From Micromonosporaceae bacterium (lineage in GTDB: Bacteria; Actinomycetota; Actinomycetes; Mycobacteriales; Micromonosporaceae), in NCBI GenBank assembly GCA_019690055.1, contig JADGGF010000265.1, positions 1 through 6,480 of the forward strand: a DNA stretch of 6,480 nt, given 5' to 3'. The notes under the pieces were generated by a model, which did no database searches, was not told the DNA's origin, and saw nothing but the letters and a program-made list of their open reading frames with translations. Both the position numbers and the translations under genes were made by a program. This document shows positions 1 through 6,480 of this stretch, in pieces (position 1 is the stretch's first letter; each line of letters starts with the position of its first letter).

Positions 1-53
1 AAGCCCGCACCCGAACCGCAAGGAGCCGATCATGACCTGACGTGGCCAAAGGT

Positions 54-125
54 GGGGACATTCAGTGACCACCAGCGGGGACTTTCACATGGCCCTTGAC
101 AGGCGGGCTGCGGTAGACAAGGACA
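54..125 (+). promoter_or_regulatory. Putative promoter/operator region for the Rho-N-like gene
   Basis: A perfect TTGACA (96-101) could be a -35 box, but no good -10 follows at 16-18 bp; TAGACA at 114-119 is only 12 bp away. Two GGGGAC motifs lie just upstream at 54-59 and 77-82, 23 bp apart. The second begins GGGGACTTTCACATGGCCCT (77-96), which runs directly into the -35 box. Actinobacterial DevR/DosR-type response regulators bind sites with GGGAC half-sites overlapping -35 elements, but the half-site spacing here (8 bp between GGGAC and GGCCC) does not match the mycobacterial consensus. An inverted repeat GGTGG (51-55) / CCACC (69-73) surrounds the first motif. Promoter function and the regulator are inferences. 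Confidence 0.35.
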
Positions 126-218
126 GCGGACGCACTTGTGGCCGCGCGCCCGGCACGCTGCCCGGCCGCAATGCCCGGCGAGGTGGTCCTCGCCCACACC
201 ACGGCATCCGAGTATCAC

Positions 219-226
219 AGGAGGAG
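219..226 (+). promoter_or_regulatory. Ribosome binding site fixing the start at 229
   Basis: AGGAGGAG lies immediately upstream of the ATG at 229 (two bases, CC, between them; the AGGAGG core ends 4 bases before the start). It is the best Shine-Dalgarno match in the window. It selects 229 over the earlier in-frame ATG at 136, which has no comparable site. Confidence 0.7.
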
Positions 227-228
227 CC

Positions 229-516
229 ATGCCCCGCGGTCCCCGCAGTGTCGACGCCTCACGGAGCGCCGCAGCCTCACGCAGCACATCCGCCCGCAAG
301 GCGTCGCCGGCCAGCGCCCGTCTCGGTCGGCGCATGACCAGTGCCCCCCAGACCATTCAGCGGGGACGCGGGGGGGCGTCGAGTCGTCGCGCGATCTCGA
401 CCCTCGGGCCGGTCCCCCGCACCCGTCAGCAGCTCTACCAGGAGGCCAAGATCCGCAACATCAAGGGACGTTCGACCATGACCAAGGCCGAGCTCGCCCG
501 TGCCCTCGGCCTGTGA
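229..516 (+). CDS. Small basic protein with C-terminal Rho-N/SAP-like helix-loop-helix
   Basis: The protein is 95 residues. Residues 1-60 are rich in Arg, Ser, Ala and Thr, strongly basic and probably disordered. Residues 64-94 (RTRQQLYQEAKIRNIKGRS, then TMTKAELARAL) form the helix - 'I.GRS.M.K.EL' turn - helix pattern of Rho transcription-factor N-terminal-like domains. Those domains occur in many small actinobacterial proteins annotated as Rho-N or plasmid-stabilisation proteins and are thought to bind nucleic acid. The start at 229 is chosen for its AGGAGGAG ribosome binding site. The gene converges on ackA with a 242-bp gap. Two in-frame TGA codons (514 and 529) lie in a 10-bp direct repeat at its end. 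Nucleic-acid binding is inferred from fold resemblance and charge; the physiological role is unknown. The domain call is fairly safe, the function is not. Confidence 0.75.
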   Translation: MPRGPRSVDASRSAAASRSTSARKASPASARLGRRMTSAPQTIQRGRGGASSRRAISTLGPVPRTRQQLYQEAKIRNIKGRSTMTKAELARALGL

Positions 517-538
517 CGCCTGGTCCAATGACGCCTGG
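514..538. repeat. 10-bp direct repeat duplicating the stop codon
   Basis: TGACGCCTGG occurs at 514-523 and again at 529-538, 15 bp apart. The first copy contains the stop of the Rho-N-like gene and the second provides a further in-frame TGA five codons on. It is probably a small local duplication; no function is apparent. Confidence 0.5.
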
Positions 539-674
539 CACCCCGGCCTTGCCGCGGACACTTTGCTCTGCACACAAATACGCAACACCCTCCGGCCAGG
601 CAAGAAACATAGCGTGAAGATCCCCGATCTATGCCGGACGGTGACGGACGGTGGTGTGGGCGGCGTGCAGATTG

Positions 675-758
675 CCGGTCATACGGCCCGGAGGCGACTA
701 CCGGTCACGGCCCGGCCGTCAGGGCGATGGCGCGCGCGAGTCTGTCCTCAGTGGACGG

Positions 759-771
<13 letters not shown>
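675..771. repeat. Three imperfect copies of a CCGGTCA...GGCCCGG motif
   Basis: CCGGTCATACGGCCCGG (675-691), CCGGTCACGGCCCGG (701-715) and ACGGTCATGGGGCCCGG (755-771) are clearly related. They sit in the gap between the converging genes, the last copy covering the ackA stop codon (759-761). The spacing is uneven (26 and 54 bp). They may be remnants of a repeat or part of a transcription-end region. The similarity is seen directly, any role is unknown. Confidence 0.4.
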
Positions 772-1909
<1,138 letters not shown>

Positions 1910-1913
<4 letters not shown>

Positions 1914-4192
1914 CGCGCCGCCTGGATCGCGGTGATCGCCACCGTGTTGATGATGTCCTTCACGGTCGCCCCTCTCGACAGGTCGTTGACCGGCCGGCGC
2001 AGGCCCTGGATGACCGGGCCGACGGCGATCGCCCCCGCCGAGCGCTGCACGGCCTTGTATGTGTTGTTGCCAGTATTCAGATCAGGGAATATGAACACCG
2101 TTGCTCGGCCGGCGACCGGGCTCCCCGGCGCCTTCGTGGCCGCCACGATGGGGTCGATCGCGGCGTCGTACTGGATCGGTCCCTCCACGAGCAGGTCGGG
2201 CCGGCGCTGGCGGACCAACCGGGTCGCCTCGGCCACCTTCTCCACGTCGGCCCCCGTCCCCGAGGTCCCCGTCGAGTACGACAGCATCGCCACCCGTGGC
2301 TCGATGCCGAAGCGCGCCGCCGTCTGCGCGCTGGAGATGGCGATGTCCGCGAGCTGGACCGCCTCCGGATCGGGATTGATGGCACAGTCCCCGTAGACCA
2401 GGGTGCGGTCGGCCAGCAGCATGAAGAACACGCTGGAGGCCACCGTCACGCCCGGCTCCGTCCTGATGATCTCGAATGCCGGGCGGATCGTGGCGGCGGT
2501 CGTGTGCGTGGCCCCGGAGACCATGCCGTCCGCACGGCCGGTCTCGACCATCATCGTGCCGAAGTAGTTGACGTCCCGGACCGTGTCCCGCGCCCGGTCG
2601 AGCGTGAGGCCCCTGTGCCGCCGCAGGCGCTCGTACGCGTGGGCGAACTCCTCCAGCCACGGGCTGGTGGCGGGGTCGACCACCCGCGCCGCGCTCACGT
2701 CCACGCCGAGCTCCCGCGCCTTCCGGCTGATCTGGTCGGGGTCGCCGAGCAGGGTCAGGTCGGCCACGCCCCGGCGCAGCACGACCTCGGCCGCGCGCAG
2801 GATCCGCTCCTCGTCACCCTCGGGGAGCACGAGGTGGCGCCGGTTTGCGCGAGCCCGGTCGATGAGGTCGTACTCGAACATCAGCGGCGTCACCCGGTCC
2901 GACCGGACCAGCTCCAGCCGGCGGACCAGCTCGTCGGTGTCCACATGGGACTCGAACGCGCCGATCGCGGCCGCCACCTTGCGCGGGTTGTCGGCGCGCA
3001 GCTGGCCCTCGATGCGGCTGGCCCGGGCGACCGTGTCGAAGCTGTCCGTTGGAACGGAGAGCACCGCCACGCCGGGGGCGAGGCGCTCGACCACACCCAA
3101 CGCCCGCGCGTCGGGCTGCTCGCCGAGTGTCAGCACGATGCCCGGGACCGAGACCTGGCCCGCGGCGTGCGCGGCCCCGACCGCCACCAGCAGGTCGTTC
3201 CGGTCGCCGGGGGTGATCATCAGGCAGCCGTCGGTCAGGTGGTCGAGCAGCACCGGCACCTGCGCCGCCCCCACCACGAAGTCGAGCACGTCGCGGTCCC
3301 GGGTGGTCGGGTCGCCGGCCAGCCACGTGGCGTCCAGCGCCGCGGCGACCTCGGCGACCGTCGGTGCCGAGACGCTGCGCACCTCGGGGATCGCGTACAC
3401 CGGGACGGACATCCCCGGCGCCCGCCCGTCGGGCCGGTACGCGTCGACGGTGAGGTACGGCTTGACTGTGTCGGCCACGAGGTCGGGCGCCACCCGGTTG
3501 GCGATCACCGCCACGACGGTCGCGCCGAGGTCGACCATACTGTGCAGCGCGGTCCGGGCGGCGCTGGCCAGGCTCTCGGCGTCCTGCCCGAGGCCGTTGA
3601 GGACGATGACCACGACGCCACCGAACTCCGTCGCCAGCCGGGCGTTGAACGCCAACTCCCGGGGGATGCCGCCGGCACCGCCGACCGCATCGGCGTCGAA
3701 GTCGCTGCCGACCACCACCATCGCGGCGCTGCGCCGCTCGACGTGCCGGTACCGCTCGACGATGCGGGAGATCAGGTCCTCGCGACGGCCGTCGGCGACG
3801 AGCGCGGCGGCCTCGGCGTACGTGGCGCCGTACAGGTCCTCGTAGGGAAGCCCGATGTGATAGCGCTCCCGCAGCAGCGTCAGCGTCGGGTCCGCCCCGC
3901 CGGCGTCAAGCCCACCGGACTCAAGCGACGAGCGCGCCGAATCGGCCCGGGCCTCGGTCGGTACGCCCCCGTTGACCAACGGCCGGAACACGCCGATCCG
4001 GGCCACCTGGCGCGACAGGAGCTCGGCGAGCCCGAGCGCAACCGTCGCCTTGCCGGCGCCCGCGCCCATCCCGACCACGTACACGCAGCGTGGCTGCGCG
4101 TCCCGATTACCTGGCACGCCCCGCGCCTCCGTGAGCTCGGTCGTCGAGCGGTCGCCCGCGTCCGGTGAATGTGTCCGGATGGAGTCTTCCAC
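1910..4192 (-). CDS. pta: Phosphate acetyltransferase, long two-domain form
   Basis: Pta converts acetyl-CoA + phosphate to acetyl phosphate + CoA, which AckA then uses. At 760 residues it is the long type, somewhat longer than E. coli Pta (714). Residues ~37-230 are a dethiobiotin-synthetase-like P-loop domain: VVGMGAGAGKAT (39-50), GVFRP (67-71) and a hydrophobic strand ending in GSDF (162-165). A DRTGG-type domain follows (~230-340, with ITPGDRNDLL at 326-335). The catalytic PTA/PTB domain covers ~437-757: LPEGDEERILRA (456-467), VYGDCAINPDPEAVQLADIA (599-618), LSYSTGTSG (637-645), FPDLNTGN (702-709) and NDLSRGATVKD (736-746). The last motif keeps Ser739, Arg740 and Asp746, equivalent to the catalytic Ser309/Arg310/Asp316 of the archaeal enzyme. 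The start at 4192 is GTG with a poor ribosome binding site. GTG at 4117 (residue 26) would remove a non-conserved extension and is a real alternative. The gene overlaps ackA by four bases. Confidence 0.95.
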
Positions 4193-4205
4193 ACCCGTAC
4201 CCGGC

Positions 4206-4300
4206 GTAGTCCGGGTCCAATGTCATCCGTGTCCCAGGTCATCAGGCCCCAACGTCCAGGGCCGGACGTCAATCAAGGCCGGACGTTCATCGGGCCCGAC
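4206..4300. repeat. Degenerate tandem array of six ~16-bp units in the pta leader
   Basis: Reading the plus strand, successive units all begin GT and most end in AC/AT: gtagtccgggtccaat (4206-4221), gtcatccgtgtcccag (4222-4237), gtcatcaggccccaac (4238-4253), gtccagggccggac (4254-4267), gtcaatcaaggccggac (4268-4284) and gttcatcgggcccgac (4285-4300). A rough consensus is GTCATCaGGCCCgAC. Neighbouring units share about 10-11 of 16 positions, and the 17-bp phase 4258-4274 / 4275-4291 matches at 14 of 17. The array ends 13 bp before the pta GTG at 4192, so it lies where promoter or operators are expected. It may be a multi-site operator for an unidentified regulator or a decayed minisatellite. Confidence 0.6.
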
Positions 4301-4346
4301 GCCTGCAAGGCGCCCCCACGCAAACCACCGGCCCGCCTCACCACCG

Positions 4347-4393
4347 GCCTAGCCTCAGGATCGCCAGCGGTCCCGGCGAGCCTGAGGCTAGGC
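4347..4393 (-). terminator. Strong hairpin overlapping the stop of the split-barrel gene
   Basis: GCCTAGCCTCAGG (4347-4359) and CCTGAGGCTAGGC (4381-4393) are a perfect 13-bp inverted repeat. After one A/G mismatch, TCGCC (4361-4365) and GGCGA (4375-4379) add 5 bp, leaving a 9-base loop. The stem contains the TAG stop (4388-4390) of the minus-strand gene. No T-tract follows on either strand; high-GC actinobacteria often use such hairpins without one. It probably ends the split-barrel transcript and insulates the pta leader. Because the stem is symmetrical it could also act in the other direction. Confidence 0.65.
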
Positions 4394-4930
4394 GCGTTCG
4401 GCGTGTCGCAGGCCGTGCGTCGGCGTCCACCACTCGACGACGAGCATCGTGGCCTGCTCATTCAGGTGGGTGTATACCACCTCGGTGATGTCGGCGCGGA
4501 ACTGGTCGCCCTCGACGCCGGGGGTCGGCTCGCGGAGGATCGCGCGGCCGGAGATCTTCGCCTCGCCCGGCCACTGCGCCGGCGAACCGTCGACCGGGTC
4601 GACGGTCGGGCTGTGCAGGGCGAACCGGGGGTCGCGCCGAAGGTCGGCGCCCTTGCGCGCATTCGGCATGGAGCCGAACACCAGCTCGCCGTCCTCGAAG
4701 GACGCCTCGATCCCGGAGATGCGGGGCGCCCCGCCGGCCCGCACGGTCGCGATCGTCTTGTGTTTCCGCGCGTCGAACAGCGCCCGCACCCGGCGCGCAA
4801 ACTCCGGCTCCGCCTGCTCGACATCCCGCCATGCCGTCATCTCGGCGATGGTCCCACAGGGGTCCGACAGTTCGTCCTGGCCGGACTCCGGGCACCCGAC
4901 GATGACGGAGCGTGGTCGCGGAAAATCCAT
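4388..4930 (-). CDS. Pyridoxamine 5'-phosphate oxidase-family split-barrel protein (FMN or F420 binding)
   Basis: The gene encodes up to 180 residues. From residue 31 it follows the actinobacterial PPOX-like pattern: TAWRDVEQAEPEF (32-44), LFDARKHKTIATVRAGGAPRIS (51-72, first barrel strands), then GELVFGSMPNARKGADLRRDP (81-101), FALHS (103-107), the WPGEAKISGRA segment (120-130) and a C-terminal EWWTP (166-170). Members bind FMN or F420 and mostly reduce or bind small molecules; the substrate cannot be predicted, and PLP synthesis is unlikely. The start is uncertain. ATG 4930 has AGAGGAG upstream but 13 bases away; ATG 4840 (residue 31) fits the usual length and N-terminus of the family but lacks a clear ribosome binding site. 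The stop lies in the 4347-4393 hairpin. It is divergent from udgX and separated from pta by hairpin and repeat array, so it is probably a single-gene unit. Confidence 0.85.
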   Translation of the reverse strand: MDFPRPRSVIVGCPESGQDELSDPCGTIAEMTAWRDVEQAEPEFARRVRALFDARKHKTIATVRAGGAPRISGIEASFEDGELVFGSMPNARKGADLRRDPRFALHSPTVDPVDGSPAQWPGEAKISGRAILREPTPGVEGDQFRADITEVVYTHLNEQATMLVVEWWTPTHGLRHAERA

Positions 4931-4966
4931 CGATATCTGATCACTCCTCTATTCTTACTGCTAGGG
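4928..4966 (-). promoter_or_regulatory. AT-rich start region of the split-barrel gene
   Basis: This is the most AT-rich block of the window. On the minus strand it holds TAAGAAT (a -10-like element, rc of 4951-4957) followed at once by AGAGGAG, a good Shine-Dalgarno match, then ATG at 4930. No clear -35 is visible. If TAAGAAT is a true -10, the ribosome binding site would be almost at the 5' end of the mRNA, so one of the two assignments is likely wrong. Promoter activity is an inference from composition. Confidence 0.3.
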
Positions 4967-5149
4967 AGGCGTTGCGCCCAGGTGAGCAGAGCAAAGGCGG
5001 GCATGCGTTCGCCCGAGGGTCGGCGGCCTCCGATCACTCTCCGTAGCGAACACCTCTCCTGGGCCTGGCCGCCGGATGACCGTGGCCGGCGCCGTGACCG
5101 GACGCCGCAGGGCGTACATGGATCCCGCAGCGCTGGGTAGCGGAACAGC

Positions 5150-5950
5150 ATGACCCGGTCCAGTCCGACCCGGTCCCGCCCCGCGGCCGCCCGGCGGGCG
5201 GCCGGGAACGCGGCCAAGCCGGCGAGCAGACCACCGGCGGCGACCAGGCAACCAGCCACGAGGCAACCGGCAGGGGCCACACCGACCCATTCGGCGCAGC
5301 CGTACGTCCCGGCCGGCGCGAGCCTCGACGACCTGCGCGCGGCCGCCAACGGCTGCCGCGGGTGCGATCTGTATCGCAACGCCACCCAGGCGGTCGTCTC
5401 CGCGGGACCGGTCGACGCACGGGTCGTGCTGATCGGCGAGCAACCGGGGGACGTGGAGGACCGGCGGGGCGAACCGTTCGTCGGCCCGGCCGGCCGCGTG
5501 CTGACCCGGGCCCTGGCGCAGGCCGGCATCCCGCCCGACCAGGTTTACCTCACCAACGCGGTGAAGCATTTTAAGTTCTACACACGTGGCTCGTCGAAAA
5601 GGCGCCTCCATGACACACCGAAGCGTACGGAGATCCTGGCCTGCCGGCCCTGGCTGCGCGCCGAGTTCGGTCTGCTGCGCCCGGCCGGCGTGGTCGCGCT
5701 CGGGGCGACCGCGGCGCAGGCGCTGGCCGGCCCGTCGTTCCGGGTGACGCGGCACCGCGGCGAGCTGATGGACTGGCCCGACGCCGCCGAGCATCCCGAC
5801 GACTATCCGCGGACCGACCCGCCGGCCCGGTTCCTGGCGACCGTGCACCCGTCGTCGGTGCTGCGGGCCGACGACCGGGAGAGTGCCTTTGCCGACTTCG
5901 TGGCCGACCTCGCGGTCCTCGCCAGCGCCCTGACCGGTCACCCCCGCTAG
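5150..5950 (+). CDS. udgX: UdgX-family uracil-DNA-binding protein (uracil-DNA glycosylase superfamily, 4Fe-4S)
   Basis: The 266-residue protein has a UDG-superfamily core from ~58. Motif I is GEQPGD (96-101), preceded by the CxxC CRGC (69-72). TNAVKHFKF is at 135-143, the R-loop KRRLHDTP at 150-157, CRPWL at 165-169, and motif II HPSSVLR at 233-239. The KRR(I/L)H insertion defines UdgX; in the Mycobacterium smegmatis protein its His attacks the abasic sugar after uracil excision and leaves a covalent protein-DNA link. The matching residue is His154. Cys69, Cys72 and Cys165 are likely cluster ligands; the fourth family-4 Cys is replaced by His140. Residues 1-~55 are a disordered, Arg/Ala/Pro/Thr-rich tail absent from the ~200-residue relatives. 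ATG 5150 is the first possible start after an in-frame TAG at 5138, but its ribosome binding site is poor. A role in repair or foreign-DNA defence is inferred. Confidence 0.92.
   Translation: MTRSSPTRSRPAAARRAAGNAAKPASRPPAATRQPATRQPAGATPTHSAQPYVPAGASLDDLRAAANGCRGCDLYRNATQAVVSAGPVDARVVLIGEQPGDVEDRRGEPFVGPAGRVLTRALAQAGIPPDQVYLTNAVKHFKFYTRGSSKRRLHDTPKRTEILACRPWLRAEFGLLRPAGVVALGATAAQALAGPSFRVTRHRGELMDWPDAAEHPDDYPRTDPPARFLATVHPSSVLRADDRESAFADFVADLAVLASALTGHPR
5240..5269 (+). repeat. Tandem ATRQP pentapeptide repeat in the UdgX tail
   Basis: Residues 31-40 of UdgX read ATRQPATRQP. The two 15-bp coding units use partly different codons, so the duplication is not brand new. It adds to the low-complexity, positively charged N-terminal tail. 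Confidence 0.7.
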
Positions 5951-5965
5951 CGGCTCCGCACCGGT

Positions 5966-5995
5966 CGGGTGGCGGCCGTACCCCAAAACCACCCG
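5966..5995 (+). terminator. Possible hairpin after udgX
   Basis: CGGGTGG (5966-5972) pairs with CCACCCG (5989-5995) across a 16-base loop, starting 16 bases after the udgX stop. The stem is only 7 bp and no T-tract follows. It is a candidate terminator separating udgX from the downstream carbamoyltransferase; the 116-bp gap otherwise shows no convincing promoter. Confidence 0.35.
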
Positions 5996-6066
5996 TTCGG
6001 GGCGGCGAGACATTCTCCAGGATGAAACAAGGCGTGGTCGCTGGCCGGGTTGGGTAGGCAGCGATC

Positions 6067-6480
6067 ATGCGGGTTCTTGGCGTCAATGCGCTCTTCCACG
6101 ACCCGGCCGCCGCGCTCGTGGTCGACGGGCACACCGTCGCGGCCGCCGAGGAGGAGCGCTTCAGCCGCCGCAAGCACGGCAAGCGACCCGTACCGTTCGC
6201 CGCCTGGGAGCTGCCGGAGCTCGCCGCCCGCTGGTGTCTGGCCCAGGCCGGGCTCCGGCCGGACGACCTCGACGCCGTGGCCTACTCGTTCGACCCGTCG
6301 CTGGCCCGGCCGGCGGACGAGATGGGCCTGTGGGACCCGTGGGACTGGCTGCGCCTGGAGTACGCCCGGCGGGCGCCCGCCTTCCTCGCCACGGCCCTGC
6401 CCGGGCTGGACCCCGAGAAGGTGGTCCACGTCCCCCACCACGTGGCCCACGCCGCGTCCGCCGCGCTCGCCGCCCCGGCC
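6067..6480 (+). CDS. Carbamoyltransferase, NodU/TobZ/CmcH family (N-terminal part, cut by window end)
   Basis: Only the first 138 codons are visible, open to the right edge. The N-terminus MRVLGVNALFHDPAAALVVDG (1-21) with AAAEEERFSRRKHGKR (25-40) is the opening of the Kae1-like domain of O-carbamoyltransferases. WCLAQAGL (58-65) and HVPHHVAHAASAA (121-133) also match; the HHxAH histidines bind metal and act in catalysis in TobZ. These enzymes make carbamoyl-adenylate from carbamoyl phosphate and ATP and pass the carbamoyl group to a hydroxyl of a sugar, antibiotic or Nod factor. The acceptor cannot be told from this fragment. ATG 6067 is the only sensible start because TAG lies in frame at 6055; the ribosome binding site is weak. 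Full-length members have about 550-600 residues, so most of the gene lies outside. It may open a biosynthetic cluster. Confidence 0.9.
   Translation, partial: MRVLGVNALFHDPAAALVVDGHTVAAAEEERFSRRKHGKRPVPFAAWELPELAARWCLAQAGLRPDDLDAVAYSFDPSLARPADEMGLWDPWDWLRLEYARRAPAFLATALPGLDPEKVVHVPHHVAHAASAALAAPA

Noticed and set aside
2..40. Possible tail of an upstream gene ending TGA at 38-40, or a minimal ORF ATG-ACC-TGA at 32 behind AAGGAG
   Set aside because: Twelve codons are too few to recognise, two other frames are also open or nearly so, and a two-codon ORF behind a Shine-Dalgarno match is likely chance. It could be a real gene end, but this cannot be supported from the window.
2504..4168. 554-codon open frame on the plus strand across pta
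   Set aside because: Antisense shadow of Pta, His/Arg/Val/Asp-rich, no family resemblance and no ribosome binding site.
4206..4300. CRISPR array as an explanation for the pta-leader repeats
   Set aside because: The units are contiguous, degenerate and have no unique spacers, and no cas genes are present.
4927..4945. Clustered short palindromes (ATCGAT, GATATC, TGATCA) near the split-barrel start
   Set aside because: These 6-bp self-complementary words overlap by chance in an AT-richer stretch; no spacing or longer symmetry supports an operator.
4961..6013. 350-codon minus-strand frame across udgX
   Set aside because: It covers the well-supported UdgX gene in antisense and runs through both intergenic gaps; its composition is Arg/Gly-rich without motifs.
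5947..6450. 167-codon minus-strand frame across the carbamoyltransferase
   Set aside because: Antisense to a clear family N-terminus; no motif of its own.

Overview
The window looks like chromosomal DNA from a high-GC actinomycete. Every real gene has strongly G/C-biased third codon positions. The gene set fits this: a two-domain Pta fused to a dethiobiotin-synthetase-like N-terminus, a UdgX-type uracil-DNA-binding protein, and an actinobacterial flavin/deazaflavin split-barrel protein. The style resembles Micromonosporaceae or relatives, but that is only an impression; no phylogenetic marker is present.

Layout, left to right. 1-228: non-coding, with a perfect TTGACA box and two GGGGAC motifs that may control the next gene. 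229-516 (+): small basic protein with a C-terminal Rho-N-like helix-loop-helix. 517-758: convergent intergenic region with imperfect repeats and a weak hairpin over the ackA stop codon. 759-4192 (-): the acetate-activation operon pta-ackA, transcribed right to left, the two genes overlapping by ATGA. 4193-4346: pta leader region, dominated by a degenerate array of about six 16-bp units at 4206-4300. 4347-4393: strong hairpin, probably the terminator of the next gene. 4388-4930 (-): pyridoxamine 5'-phosphate oxidase-family split-barrel protein. 4931-5149: divergent intergenic region with an AT-rich block. 5150-5950 (+): UdgX-family protein carrying the KRRLH suicide-histidine motif. 5951-6066: short intergenic region with a possible hairpin. 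6067-6480 (+): N-terminal 138 codons of a NodU/TobZ-type carbamoyltransferase, cut by the window edge.

How the genes work together. Pta and AckA interconvert acetyl-CoA, acetyl phosphate and acetate with ATP gain or use, and are clearly co-transcribed and translationally coupled. The other genes have no evident pathway link to them. UdgX is a DNA uracil-handling protein, the split-barrel protein is probably a redox enzyme of unknown substrate, and the carbamoyltransferase may start a biosynthetic cluster beyond the right edge.

No wholly new system is evident. The two points most worth follow-up are the previously unrecognisable 16-bp repeat array in front of pta and the UdgX protein with its histidine-for-cysteine change and long disordered tail. 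No gene-free stretch exceeds 300 bases.
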